The notes: generated from the letters alone by a model not told the origin. A stretch of 64,000 bases of DNA from Prorocentrum cordatum (GCA_963575745.1 CAUYUJ010021170.1:644301-708300), one strand, 5' to 3'; positions 24,480 through 35,994 are shown, counted from the stretch's first letter. A program made the numbers and translations.

Positions 24480-25130
24480 AGGTGTCATCAGGCCCCACGA
24501 GGCCCCAGAGGGCTCCAAGCAACCCCCACGACGGCCCAAGAGGCCCCCGAGACGGCCAAAGGTCGGCCCAAGACGCCCAGGGTGGCCCCAAGACGGCCCC
24601 AGAAGCCTCCCAGACGGCCCAGGAAGCATCCAAGAGCATTCCCAAGAGGGGCCCCAGAGGTCAAAATCGTCGAATTCCGATGGGGAAACTGCACCATGCA
24701 CGATTTTTCGGCCTTCACGGCGTTGAAGACAGCCCCAGATTCCCTCAAGACCGCCCCAAAACGGCCCACCAGGCTCCCAAGAGGCGCTCGAAACGGCCCA
24801 GGAGGGCGCCAAGACGGCCCAAGAGTGCCCCAAGACGGCCCAAAGAGGGGCCCAAGAGGGGGAGCCTGAACCAACAATCCGAGCTTTCCGCCCCAAAACG
24901 GCCCCAAGGGGGTCCAAGAGGCGCCCAATAGGGCCCATGAGGCTCCAAGAGGCCCCCAAAGAGGGCCAAAAAGGTCCCCCAAAGGCCCCCCAAGAGGCCC
25001 CAAGAAGCCCCCCAAGAAGCTCAAAAGGAGCCCCACGTACCACTTGAGGCAGGGAACTTCTAACCCGCAACCCAGGCACCAAGGATCCCAGGCCGACAAC
25101 CAAGGCACGGTGGCGGGATGGGCCGAAGGC
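24480..25130. repeat. Megasatellite, diverged left margin
   Basis: Imperfect CCCAAGACGGCC / CCCCAAGAGGCC units, less ordered than the array to the right. Minus-strand reading gives Gly/Leu/Trp-rich repeats and plus-strand reading Pro/Lys/Arg-rich ones. Both are by-products of the repeat. Confidence 0.85.
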
Positions 25131-25136
25131 CACTAT

Positions 25137-25255
25137 ATCCGCCGCCCCCTGCTTGCAGGGGTGCACGGCGTGCTGGATGAGCTGTCAGGTTTTGGTTTTG
25201 GCTCTTTTTCCAAAAGAACTCTCCAGTGGGCTCCGGCCCGTCCCGCCGGGGTCCC
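25137..25255. repeat. Hairpin block copy 1 (right part only)
   Basis: Starts inside hairpin 2 (CCGCCGCCCCCTGC) and includes hairpins 3 and 4 in variant form (GCTCTTTT...AAAAGAAC; loop TCCG instead of TTCG). The most diverged copy. Confidence 0.8.
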
Positions 25256-26067
25256 GGGAGGAAGCCGAAAACACCTCAATCCGGAAAACAATCCTCCAAA
25301 AACGGCCGTTTCGCTCGGGACATCCTCAAAAAATCGCGAAGATGGCCCAAGATGGCCTCCAAGTCCGCCCGAGATGGTCCAAGACGGCCTCCAAAACGGC
25401 CCAAGAGAGTCCAAGACGGCCCAAGACGGCCCAAGAGGCCCCCCAGAGGCCTCCCAGACGGCCCAAGAGGCCTCCAAGAGGTCCTCCAGGAGAGTCCGAA
25501 GAGGCCAAAATCATTGATTTTCCATTGGTTTTTGAAGGATTTTGGCATTTGCGCCTTTTCGGCTCTCCGACGGCTCAAGACGGCCCAAGAAGCCCCCAAG
25601 ATCGCCCAAGAGGCCCCCAAGAGAGCCCCCTGATGGCCCAAGTGGCCTCCAAGATGGCCCCTAGAGGGCCCCAAGACGGCCCAAGAGGCCTCCAACACGC
25701 CCAAGATGGCCTCCAAGACGCCCAAGATGGCCTCCAAGACGGCCCTGGAGCGCCCCAAGAGGGTCCCCCGTTGGCCCAGAAAGGCCCCCAAAACGGCTCC
25801 CGACGGCGTCAGACGTGCCAGGAACCCACCAAGATGGCCGAAGTTGGCTCGAAGCTGGCCCAAAAGGGCCCAAGAGGCCCCCAAGAGGCCTCCAGGAAGG
25901 CCAAAAGATGCCAAAATCACTGATTTTCCCAAGGTTTTTGCTGGATTTGGGCATTTCCCTTTTTTCGGCCTTCCGACGGCCCGAGACGGCCCAAGAGCCC
26001 CCAAAGATCGCCGAAAGATCGCCCAAGAGGCCTCCAAGACGGCGACGATGACCATCAAGACGCCCAC

Positions 26068-26320
26068 GTGTTCCCCGAAGGCTTTCCAAACCGATTCGGG
26101 GAACACATGGTCCGATGGCTTGGCAGGTCTGGCCTCAACGTTCGGCCACATAGGCGCTTCCACAAAGGCAGGGGGCGGCGGTGATTCGCCGTAGGCGTCT
26201 TCGATCCGCCGCCCCCTGCTTGCAGGGGTGCACGGCGTGCTGGACGATTCAGGTTTTGGTTTTGGTTCTTTTTCTAAAAGAACTCCCCAGTGGGCTTCGG
26301 CCCGTCCCGCCGGCCACCCG
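26068..26320. repeat. Hairpin block copy 2 (complete)
   Basis: Contains in order GTGTTCCCCGAA/TTCGGGGAACAC (15-nt loop), a GGGGGCGGCGG/CCGCCGCCCCC stem, GTTCTTTT/AAAAGAAC (loop TCT) and GGGC-TTCG-GCCC. All four stems are fully paired. Confidence 0.9.
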
Positions 26321-27080
26321 TAATTTTCCCAAAATCCGTCTGTCAATGCCTTTGTTGCCCCAACTTGGCCCAAGATGGCCTCCAAGACGGCCAAGATGGC
26401 CCAAGATGGCCTCCAAGATGCCTCCCAGACGGCCAAGATGGCCTCCAAGACGGGTAAGATGGCTCCAAGATGCCTCCAAGACGGCCCAAGATGCCCTCCA
26501 AGACGGCCAAGATGGCCCCAAGATGCCTCCAAGATGGCCCAAGAGGCCTCCAAGACGTTCTCCAGGAGAGCCCGAAGAGGCCAAAATCATTGGTTTTCCT
26601 TAGGTTTTTGAAGGTTTTTTGCGTTTTCTTCTTTTCGGCCTTCCGACGGCCCAAGAGGCCCCCAAGATCGCCCAAGAGGCCTCCAAGAAGGCCCTATGAC
26701 GGCCCAAGGGCCCCCCAAGACGGCCCCAAGAGCGCCCCAAGACGGCCCAAGAGGCCTCCAAGACGCCCAACATGGCCTCCAAGACGGCCCTGAAGCGCCC
26801 CAAGAGGGCCCCAAGACGGCCCAGAGAGGCCCCCAAGACGGCTCCAGACGGCGTCAGACGGACCAGGAACGCCCTAAGACGGCCAAAGAGACCCCCAGGA
26901 AGCCCCCAAGGCCCCCAAGAGGCCCAAGGAGGCCCCCAAGATGCCTCCAAGAGGCCTCGAAGAGGCCCCCAAGAAGCCCCCAACAGACCCCAAGGGTGCC
27001 CCAAGAGACTCCTAACAACCCTCATCCTCCTACTCTATTTCTTCCTCTTCCTCTTCCTGTTCATAATCATTCTCTCCCAT

Positions 27081-27334
27081 GTGTTCCCCGAAAGCTTTCC
27101 AAACCGACTCGGGGAACTCATGGTCCGATAGCTTGGCCAAGCTCTAGTCCAACTTTCGGCCACATCGGCGTTTCCAAAAAGGCAGGGGGCGGCGGTGATT
27201 CGCCGTAGGCGTCTTCGATCCGCCGCCCCCTGCTTGCAGGGGTGCACGGCGTGCTGGACGATTCAGGTTTTGGTTTTGGTTCTTTTTCTAAAAGAACTCC
27301 CCAGTGGGCTTCGGCCCGTCCCGCCGGCCACCCG
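27081..27334. repeat. Hairpin block copy 3
   Basis: Complete. Hairpin 1 carries mismatches (right arm CTCGGGGAACTC). It is preceded by a unique T/C-rich stretch at about 27010-27080. Confidence 0.9.
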
Positions 27335-27856
27335 TAAATCTCACAAAACCCATCTGTCAATGCCCAAAAACGGCCGTTTCGCTCGGGACATCCTCAAAAA
27401 ATCGCGAAGATGGCCCAAGATGGCCTCCAAGTCCGCCCGAGATGGTCCAAGACGGCCTCCAAAACGGCCCAAGAGAGTCCAAGACGGCCCAAGACGGCCC
27501 AAGAGGCCCCCCAGAGGCCCCAGCCCCCAAGAGAGCCCCATGATGGCCCAAGTGGCCTCCAAGATGGCCCCTAGAGGGCCCCAAGAGGGCCCAAGAGGCC
27601 TCCAACACGCCCAAGATGGCCTCCCAGACGCCCAAGATGGCCTCCAAGACGGCCCTGGAGCATTCCAAGCGGGCCCCAAGTCGGCCCATAGAGGCCCCCC
27701 AAACGGCTTCCGACGGCTTCAGACGTGCCAGGAACCCACCAAGATGGCCGAAGTTGGCTCGAAGCTGGCCCGAGACGGCCCAAAAAGCCCCAAAGATCGC
27801 CCAAAGCTTGCCCAAGAGGCCTCCAAGACGGCCAAGATGACCTTCAAGATGCCCAC

Positions 27857-28109
27857 GTGTTCCCCGAAGGCTTTCCAAACCGATTCGGGGAACACGTGGT
27901 CCGATAGCTTGGCAGGTCTGGCCTCAACGTTCGGCCACATAGGCGCTTCCAAAAAGGCAGGGGGCGGCGGTGATTCGCCGTAGGCGTCTTCGATCCGCCG
28001 CCCCCTGCTTGCAGGGGTGCACGGCGTGCTGGATGATTCAGGTTTTGGTTTTGGTTCTTTTTCTAAAAGAACTCCCCAGTGGGCTTCGGCCCGTCCCGCC
28101 GGCCACCCG
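27857..28109. repeat. Hairpin block copy 4 (complete)
   Basis: Nearly identical to copy 2; all four stems intact. Confidence 0.9.
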
Positions 28110-28807
28110 CAAATTGCCCAAAACCCATCTCTCACTGCCCAAAAACGGCCGTTTCGCTCGGGACATCCTCAAAAAATCGCGAAGATGGCCCAAGATGGCC
28201 TCCAAGTCCGCCCGAGATGGCCCAAGACGGCCTCCAAAACGGCCCAAGAGAGTCCAAGACGGCCCAAGACGGCCCAAGAGGCCCCCCAGAGGCCTCCCAG
28301 ACGGCCCAAGAGGCCTCCAAGAGGTCCTCCAGGAGAGTCCGAAGAGGCCAAAATCATTGATTTTCCATTGGTTTTTGAAGGATTTTGGCATTTGCGCCTT
28401 TTCGGCTCTCCGACGGCTCAAGACGGCCCAAGAAGCCCCCAAGATCGCCCAAGAGGCCCCCAAGAGAGCCCCATGATGGCCCAAGTGGCCTCCAAGATGG
28501 CCCCTAGAGGGCCCCAAGAGGGCCCAAGAGGCCTCCAACACGCCCAAGATGGCCTCCAAGACGCCCAAGATGGCCTCCAAGACGGCCCTGGAGCATTCCA
28601 ACGGGCCCCAAGTCGAACCCATAGAGGCCCCACCCCGCCCCCAAAACGGCTTCCGACGGCTAACTCAGACGTGGCCATTGAACCCACCAATATGGCCGAA
28701 GATGGCTCGAAGTCTGGCCCTAGAGCGGCCCAAAAAGCCCCAAAGATCCGCCAAAAGCTTGCCCAAGAGGCCTCCAAGACGGCCAAGATGACCTTCAAGA
28801 TGCCCAC

Positions 28808-29067
28808 GTGTTCCCCGAAGGCTTTCCAAACCGATTCGGGGAACACGTGGTCCGATAGCTTGGCAGGTCTGGCCTCAACGTTCGGCCACATAGGCGCTTC
28901 CAAAAAGGCAGGGGGCGGCGGTGATTCGCCGTAGGCGTCTTCGATCCGCCGCCCCCTGTGGTCTTGCCACAGGGGTGCACGGCGTGCTGGATGTTTCAGG
29001 TTTTGGTTTTGGTTCTTTTTCTAAAAGAACTCCCCAGTGGGCTTCGGCCCGTCCCGCCGGCCACCCG
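28808..29067. repeat. Hairpin block copy 5
   Basis: Complete. A GTGGTCTTGCCAC insertion replaces CTTGC after hairpin 2 and itself forms a small extra stem (GTGG/CCAC). Confidence 0.9.
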
Positions 29068-30505
29068 CAAGTTTCCGAAAATCCATCTGTCAATGCCTTT
29101 GTTGCCCCAACTTGGCCCAAGATGGCCTCCAAGACGGCCAAGATGGCCCAAGATGGCCTCCAAGATGCTTCCAAGACGGCCAAGATGGCCTCCAAGACGG
29201 GTAAGATGGCTCCAAGATGCACCCAAGACGGCCCAAGATGGCCTCAAGATGGTCTAAGACGGCCCAAAAGGCCCGCAAAAGGCCTCCAAGACGGCCCAAG
29301 AGCCCTCCAAGACGCCCTCCAGGAAGGCCCGAATAGGTTAAAATCATTGATTTTCCTTAGGTTTTTGAAGGATTTTGGCATGTTCTTCTTTTCAGCTCTC
29401 CGACGGCCCAAGACGGCCCAAGAGGTCCCCAACATCGCCCCAACAGCACCCAAGAGGCCTCCAAGATGGCCCCATGACGGCCCAAGAGGCCCCCAAGAAG
29501 GCCCCAAGAGGGCCTCAAGACGGCCCAAGAGGCCTCCAAGACGCCCAAGATGGCCTCCAAGACGGCCAAGATGGCCCAAGATGGCCTCCAAGATGCCTCC
29601 AAGACGGCCAAGATGGCCTCCAAGACGGGTAAGATGGCTCCAAGATGCACCCAAGACGGTCCAAGATGGCCTCAAGATTGTCTCAGACGGCCCAAAAGGC
29701 CGGCAAAAGGCCTCCAAGACGGCCCAAGAGCCCTCCAAGACGCCCTCCAGGAAGGCCCGAATAGGTTAAAATCATTGATTTCCCTTAGGTTTTTCAAGGA
29801 TTTTGGCATGTTCTTCTTTTCAGCTCTCCGACGGCCCCAGACGGCCCATGAGGTCCCCAACATCGCCCCAACAGCACCCAAGAGGCCTCCAAGATGGCCC
29901 CATGACGGCCCAAGAGGCCCCCAAGAAGGCCCCAAGAGGGCCTCAAGACGGCCCAAGAGGCCTCCAAGACGCCCAAGATGGCCTCCAAGACGGCCCCGAA
30001 GCGCCCCAAGAGGGTCCCCCGTTGGCCCCGAAAGGCCCCCAAGACGGCTCCCGACGGCGTCGGACGTGCCAGGAACCCACCAAGATGGCCGAAGTTGGCT
30101 CGAAGCTGGCCCAAGGCGGCCCACGAGGCCCCCAAGATGACCTCCAAGACGCCCAAGATGGCCTCCAAGACGGCCCCGAAGCGCCCCAAGAGGGCCCCCA
30201 GTCGGCCCCAAAAAGGCCCCCAAGACGGCTCCCGACGGCGTCGGACGTGCCAGGAACCCACCAAGATGGCCGAAGTTGGCTCGAAGCTGGCCCAAGACGG
30301 CCCACGAGGCCCCCAAGATGGCCTCCAGGAAGGCCAGAAGAGGCCGAAAACCTTGATGTTCCTAAGGTTTTTGACGGATTTAGATTAGACATTTACTTCT
30401 TTGCGGCCTGCCGACGGCCCGAGACGGCGCCAGAGCCCCCAAAGATCGCCCAAAGATCGCCCAAGAGGCCTCCAAGACGGCCAAGATGACCTTCAAGATG
30501 CCCAC

Positions 30506-30764
30506 GTGTTCCCCGAAGGCGTTCCAACCGATTCGGGGAACACATGGTCCGATGGCTTGGCAGGTCTGGCCTCAACGTTCGGCCACGTCGGCGCTTCCAA
30601 AAAGGCAGGGGGCGGCGGTGATTCGCCGTAGGCGTCTTCGATCCGCCGCCCCCTGTCGCTTCAGCAAAGGGGTGCCCGGCGTGCTGGATGTTTCAGGTTT
30701 TGGTTTTGGTTCTTTTTCTAAAAGAACTCCCCAGTGGGCTTCGGCCCGTCCCGCCGGCCACCCG
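30506..30764. repeat. Hairpin block copy 6
   Basis: Complete, with the variant linker TCGCTTCAGCAAA after hairpin 2. Confidence 0.9.
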
Positions 30765-31801
30765 CAAGTTTCCGAAAATCCATCTGTCAATGCCTTTGTT
30801 GCCCCAACTTGGCCCAAGATGGCCTCCTCCAAGACGGCCAGATTGGCCTCCAAGATGCTTCAAGACGGCCCAAGCTGGCCTCCAGAAGACGGGGTAAAGA
30901 TGCCTCAAGATGCACACAACTTTGGGACGAAAGATTAATCGAAATAGATGAAAAAAACAACCAACTGGGAAAAAATAGAGAAGGAAGCAACAAAGAAAAA
31001 AAAAAAACAAAAAAAAAACGGCCCAAAGAGATGGAGGAAAAAAGATTGAGACAAAAAAAAAGAGGTTAACCAAAGAAACGATCAGAAAACCAAGTCAAGA
31101 TAAAACAAAAAAAAATGGCCTCAACATGGTCTAAGACGGCCCAAAAGGCCCGCAAAAGGCCTCCAAGACGGCCCAAGAGCCCTCCAAGACGCCCTCCAGG
31201 AAGGCCCGAATAGGTTAAAATCATTGATTTTCCTTAGGTTTTTGAAGGATTTTTGCATGTTCTTCTTTTCAGCTCTCCGACGGCCCAAGACGGCCCAAGA
31301 GGTCCCCAACATCGCCCCACACACCCAAGAAGGCCACCAAGATGGCCCTAAATATATATATAGAACGGCCCAAGAGGCCCCCCAAGAAGGCCCCAAGAGG
31401 CCTCAAGACGGCCCAAGAGGCCCTCACAACACGCCAAGAAGGCCTCCAAGACGGCCAAGATGGCCTCCAAGACGGCCCCGAAGCGCCCCATAGGGCCGGT
31501 CCCCCGTTGGCCAGAAAGGCCCCAGGCGGGGTTACCGACGCGTCAACGTGCCAGGAACACACGCAAGAAGGCCGAAGTTGGTCTCGAAGCGGGGCCCAAG
31601 ACTGCCCAAAGAGGCCCCCCAAGAGGGCCTCCAGGAAGGCAGAAAGCCAACACATCATGGTTCCTGAGGTTTTTGGCGATTCGACATTTCCTACTTTATC
31701 GGCCTTCCGACGGCCCGAGACTGCCCAAGAGCCCCCAGAGATCGCCGAAAGATCGCCCAAGAGGCCTTCAAGGCGGCCAAGATGACCTTCAAGACGCCCA
31801 C

Positions 31802-32054
31802 GTGTTCCCCGAAAGCTTGCCAAACCGATTCGGGGAACTCATGGTCCGATGGCTTGGAAGGTCTGGCCTCAACGTTCGGCACATAGGCGCTTCCAAAAAG
31901 GCAGGGGCGGCGGTGGTTTCGCCGTAGGCGTCTTTCGATCCGCCGCCCCTGTCGCTTCACAAAGGGGTGCCCCGGCGTGCTGAACGTCACGTTTTGGATT
32001 TGGTTCTTTTTCAAAAAGAACTCTCCAAGTGGGCTCCGGCGCGTCCCGCCGGGG
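31802..32054. repeat. Hairpin block copy 7, with matched one-base loss in both arms of hairpin 2
   Basis: The left arm has four G (GCAGGGGCGGCGG) and the right arm four C (CCGCCGCCCCTG), where other copies have five of each. Pairing is therefore preserved. Hairpin 3 has loop TCA; hairpin 4 is weakened (GGGC/GCGC). Confidence 0.88.
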
Positions 32055-32741
32055 CCGCGGAAGGCCCGGAAACGAGCTCAACGACCGCAAAAAATCCTCC
32101 AAGATGGCTCAAGAAACGGCCGTTTCGCTCGGGACATCCTCGAAAAATCGCTAACATGGCCCAAGATGGCCTCCAAGTCCGCCCAAGATGGTCCAAGACG
32201 GCCTCCAAGAAGGCCCAAGAGAGTCGAAGATGGTCCACGACGGCCCAAGAGGCCCCCCAGAGGCCTCCCAGACGGCCCAAGAGGCCTCCAAGAGGTTCTC
32301 CAGGAGGGCCCGAAGAGGCCAAAATCATTGATGTTCCTTAGGTTTTTGAAGAATTTGGAAATTTGCGTCTTCTCGGCATTCCGACGGCTCAAGACGGCCC
32401 AAGAGGCCCACAAGATCGCCCAAGAGGCCCCCAAGAGGGCCCCATGACGGCCCAAGTGGCCTCCAAGTTGGCCCCAAAAGGGCCCCAAGACGGCCCAAGA
32501 GGCCTCCAACACGCCCAAGATGGCCTCCAAGACGCCCAAGATGACCTCCAAGACGGCCCCGAAGCGCCCCGAGAGGGTCCCCCGTTGGCCCAGAAAAGCC
32601 CCCAAGACGGCTCCCGACGGCGTCAGACGTGCCAGGAACACACCAAGATGGCCGAAGTTGGCTCGAAGCTGGCCCAAGACGGCCCAATGGGCCCCCAAGA
32701 GGGCCTCCACGAAGGAGGAAGATGACCTTCAAGATGCCCAC

Positions 32742-33008
32742 GTGTTCCCCCAAGGCTTTCCAAACCGATTCGGGGAACACATGGTCCGATGGCTTGGCAG
32801 GTCTGGCCTCAACGTTCGGCCACATAGGCGCTTCCAAAAAGGCAGGGGGCGGCGGTGATTCGCCGTAGGCGTCTTCGATCCGCCGCCCCCTGCTTGCAGG
32901 GGTGCACGGCGTGCTGGATGATTCAGTTTTGGTTTTGGTTCTTTTTCTAATTTTGGTTCATTTTCTAACAGAACTCCCCAGGGGTTCGGCCGTCCCGCCG
33001 GCCACCCG
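32742..33008. repeat. Hairpin block copy 8
   Basis: Hairpin 3 is disrupted by a partial duplication (TTTTGGTTC repeated), and hairpin 4 has lost bases. Confidence 0.88.
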
Positions 33009-33153
33009 CGAATTTCCGAAAATCCATCTGTCGCCCCGTAGGTTGCCCCAACTAAGGCCCAAGATGGCCTCCAAGACGGCCAAGATGGCCCAAGATGGCC
33101 TCCAAGATGCCTCCAAGACGGCCAAGATGGCCTCCGAGACGGGTAAGATGGCT

Positions 33154-33286
33154 CGTCTTCGATCCGCCGCCCCCTGAGGTCTTGCCACAGGGGTGCACGG
33201 CGTGCTGGATGTTTCAGGTTTTGGTTTAGGTTCTTTTTCTAAAAGAACTCCCCAGTGGGCTTCGGCCCGTCCCGCCGGCCACCCGC
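33154..33286. repeat. Hairpin block copy 9 (right part)
   Basis: Begins at CGTCTTCGATCCGCC, fused directly to AAGATGGCT units. Hairpins 3 and 4 are intact. Confidence 0.85.
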
Positions 33287-33714
33287 AAGTTTCCGAAAAT
33301 CCATCTGTCAATGCCTTTGTTGCCCCAACTTGGCCCAAGATGGCCTCCAAGACGGCCAAGATGGCCCAAAATGGCCTCCAAGATGCTTCCAAGACGGCCA
33401 AGATGGCCTCCAAGACGGGTAAGATGGCTCCAAGATGCACCCAAGACGGCCCAAGATGGCCTCAAGATGGTCTAAGACGGCCCAAAAGGCCCGCAAAAGG
33501 CCTCCAAGACGGCCCAAGAGCCCTCCAAGACGCCCTCCAGGAAGGCCCGAATAGGTTAAAATTATCCCGGCAAAGCAACCTAACATCGATGTGTAGGAGC
33601 ATGTCTGGAAGCATTCCCCTTAAGATTCGGATGAGAATCCAGTTGTAGAATTCTGCTGTTCTCGCAGTCGTAGTCGCATTCGCGATGACAGTCGCAGTGG
33701 CAACGGCAGTCGCA

Positions 33715-34052
33715 GTCACAGCCTCAGCCTCAGCCTGCCTCAGCCTCAGCCTCAGCCTGCCTCAGCCTCAGCCTGCAAGCCTCAGCCTCAGCCTGCCTCA
33801 GCCTCAGCAGCCTCAGTCTGCCTTCAGCCTCGGCCTCAGCCTCAGCCTGCCTCAGCCTCAGCCTGCATCAGCCTCAGCCTCAGCCTCAGCCTGCCTCAGC
33901 ATCAGCCTCAGCCAGCCAGCCTCAGCCTCAGCCTCAGCCTGCCTCTGCCTCAGCCTCAGCCTGCTTCAGCCTCAGCCTCAGTCTGCCGTCGGCCTCGGCC
34001 TCAGCCTCAGCCTGCCTCAGCCTCAGCCTGCATCAGCCTCAGCCTCAGCACG
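33715..34052. repeat. (CAGCCT)n minisatellite with CTCAGCCTGC variants
   Basis: Hexamer CAGCCT with frequent GCCTGC and rarer GGCCTCGG variants. CTCAGCCTGC is the complement of the start of the ~20-bp motif dispersed through the next 5 kb. Confidence 0.95.
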
Positions 34053-34064
34053 AAGCGACCCAGC

Positions 34065-34507
34065 TAGAAGGACAAAGCGCTGAATGTACACCGATGTGTT
34101 CGACGACTGCGTATGTAATGATGTGACGATATACAGACTGAGCCCTTCGTGAATGTCTACATGTTTTTCTGACGCCTACAAACGGCGCTGACGTGTGTGA
34201 GAAAATTGTCCGCGCAGCAAAAGCCGGCGAAGCGTGCGGGAGCTCGCATGCTGAGACAGACTACGTCTGCAGACCGCCAGCTGCAAAAGGTTGCGAGCGG
34301 CTCTTGGAAGATGTTTACGGAACGGAGCTACGGTGTCTGAAAACATTGGCATCGAAGCGAAGAGCCTCGGAGCCCTGCAACCTGAGAAACACCGCAGGAA
34401 CTCGCATACTGAAAAGGAATGCATTGCAAACCGCACGCTGCGAACCCTGCAGGCTGAGAAGCACCGCAGGATGTCGCATGCTGAAAAGCACTTGTACTGC
34501 AGAGCGC
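34065..34507. repeat. 443-bp direct repeat, copy 1
   Basis: About 98-99% identical to 36862-37304 by eye, at a constant offset of 2797 bp; only a handful of substitutions were seen. It ends exactly where the stop codon of the minus-strand gene at 34507-35900 lies. It contains two ~72-bp units each beginning with the dispersed motif. Confidence 0.95.
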
Positions 34508-35900
34508 TAGCACTCCATCTCGGGCTCGGACCCCCCCGTCCTGATCCAGAACGTGTCCGGCCACGGCCTGAAAATGCCGTTCCAACTCCCGAGGATCAGC
34601 TGGCACTCCGGCTCTGGGACACTCCAGTACGTCTTGAGCACCTTGAGCCAGGCCCCATCTCGGGATCCCCACAGCACGCTGTACTTGACCGAGACCGTGC
34701 CGAACTCATAACAATTGACCTCCGAAGGACCTGCGAGTGCAGGCTGAGAAACACCACGCGATTGCAGGGCACGGCATTGCGTGTCACATGAGTGCAGGCT
34801 GAGAAGCACCACATCTCGTTTGCCAGAGATCACTCCCAGGTTATTTGATCCCGCAACACCAGCCACGGCGTAGCTGCCACAGGGGCCGCAGATAGCAACG
34901 GTTCGGTCACCCAATTGGCGTTCCGGTGAGTCACAATTCGCGCGTGGCTCCACGAGCCTGTGTAGCGCGATTTGCGGGGCACCAGTGTGCTGTAGGTGTT
35001 GTTGCCGTAGCAGAAGACGGCCTCTGGAGCCCAGTGCGGATTCCAGCGGACAGCGTAGACCCTGTGGACGCCATTGCGGATGACGTCGCGCGCATCTTCG
35101 ATATGTGCCACCCATCGAAGCCAGTCAAATGCTGAGCCATCGGTGATGTCAACAGCACCTGGGGCAGTCTCGCCATGGTGGTAGTGCAACAGCGATTGGA
35201 GAGCGGCGCTGGCTTCGTCGCGGCCCACAATCTGGCGCGAGCAGGCTGCCTCTTGCAGGTGCTCCTGTGTGAAGAGCAGTGGGGCATCACCGCCAGTCTC
35301 GGCAGGCTGAGCAGCGCCACCGTCAGGCACGGCAGTCTGAGCAGCGCCGCCACGAGGAACATGAGGCTGAGCAGCGCCAGGCTCAGGCACGGCAGGCTGA
35401 GCAACGGCGCGTGGTGGACCGACATAGGTGGGCTCATCGGGTCGGCCGTTCTTATGGTAATGCAGGCGCATGGCTGAACCGTCTGCACGACGGAACTCGA
35501 AGAAGTGCCTGCCGTGGCCATCCGTGTTGGAGTAGTTAGGGTCGCGCTCTGTCTCGATGATGCGAAAGAGAACCTGGGCGATGCCCTGCCCGATTATGCG
35601 CTCAGCGAAACCCGGAGCGGCAGACCGAAGCAGTTGCTTCCAGTCGTAGGACGGGTCGTTTGTTACGTCTTTGAACGACAAGTTGTTGACAATGCACTCG
35701 GCGCGCAGCGCGCGCTGCCACTGGCAGGCGGTCTTGCCGCCCATCCCTGGTGTACGGCGGATGTCTTCGAGGTGAGCCTGCTCAAAGACCACGTCGACAC
35801 CTGGCTGAGGAGTCGGTGCGGGCGGATCCGGCAGAATCTCCCACGGGCCATCGCACGGGGCCGGGGGTGGCGGGGGCGATGCCTTGCCGCGTGCTGGCAT
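34507..35900 (-). CDS. Unknown 417-aa protein with internal domain duplication, one predicted intron
   Basis: The start is taken at the ATG at 35900 (MPARGK). The frame is open to 34830, and a predicted intron at 34720-34859 (GT donor, AG|G acceptor, phase 0) joins a second exon ending in a stop at 34507. That exon is rich in Trp and hydrophobics (YSVLWGSRDGAWLKVLKTYW). Residues about 38-150 and 208-305 look like two diverged copies of one domain: (EQAHL/TQEHL), then (SYDWKQLL/AFDWLRWV), then a Val/Phe-rich strand segment. They are joined by a low-complexity linker of GAAQPA-type repeats encoded by copies of the dispersed ~20-bp motif. No family is recognised. A motif copy at 35910-35931 sits just upstream of the ATG, and a partial spliced-leader sequence lies 80 bases further up. 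The coding claim is good; the exact intron is inferred. Confidence 0.65.
34720..34859 (-). other. Predicted 140-nt intron holding two copies of the dispersed motif
   Basis: Minus-strand donor CTG|GTGTTGCG, acceptor TTCGGAG|GTC, phase 0. Two motif copies (34739 and 34794) lie inside, each ending TTTCTCAG or CTTCTCAG on the minus strand and so resembling a pyrimidine-rich acceptor. Alternative GA donors nearby also keep frame. Confidence 0.5.
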
Positions 35901-35909
35901 TGTGACAAG

Positions 35910-35931
35910 GCAGGCTGAGGAGCACCGCCGC
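35910..35931 (-). promoter_or_regulatory. Dispersed motif copy 9 bases upstream of the start codon, possible trans-splice acceptor
   Basis: On the minus strand it reads CGGTGCTCCTCAG|CCTGCC and precedes the ATG of the 417-aa protein. A pyrimidine-rich stretch ending in CAG is what spliced-leader addition needs. The function is inferred from position alone. Confidence 0.35.
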
Positions 35932-35981
35932 GGCTGGACGGCCAGGTGAAACTCGAGCAAACATGTGGCTACAGCTCTAAG

Positions 35982-35994
35982 CAAAATGGCTACG
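35982..35994 (-). other. Partial spliced-leader-like sequence upstream of the 417-aa gene
   Basis: CGTAGCCATTTTG is an exact 13-base match to the internal part of DinoSL; flanking bases then diverge (CTTAGAG against GCTCAAG). It lies in the 5' flank of the gene, same strand. This could be an eroded leader from a retrocopy, or chance. Confidence 0.4.

Larger units (their letters stand above)
25300..33562. repeat. Higher-order megasatellite (main array)
   Basis: The basic units are 10-16 bp (GCCCAAGATGGCCTCCAAGA, CCAAGACGG). They are organised into superunits of about 780-1700 bp that alternate a ~75-bp segment (AAAATCATTGATTTTCCTTA, then GGTTTTTGAAGGATTTTGGC) with a ~255-bp multi-hairpin block. 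Some long stretches recur almost identically, for example 25300-25500, 27362-27510 and 28138-28350, showing recent unequal exchange. An A-rich interruption lies at 30915-31110. The array ends abruptly at GGTTAAAAT and resumes at 40231. Confidence 0.92.

Noticed and set aside
25276-26553. 425-codon minus-strand frame with GPSWAVLEASW-type repeats, and similar frames in the array
   Set aside because: The satellite unit happens to lack stops in several frames on both strands; peptide repeats only mirror the DNA repeat.
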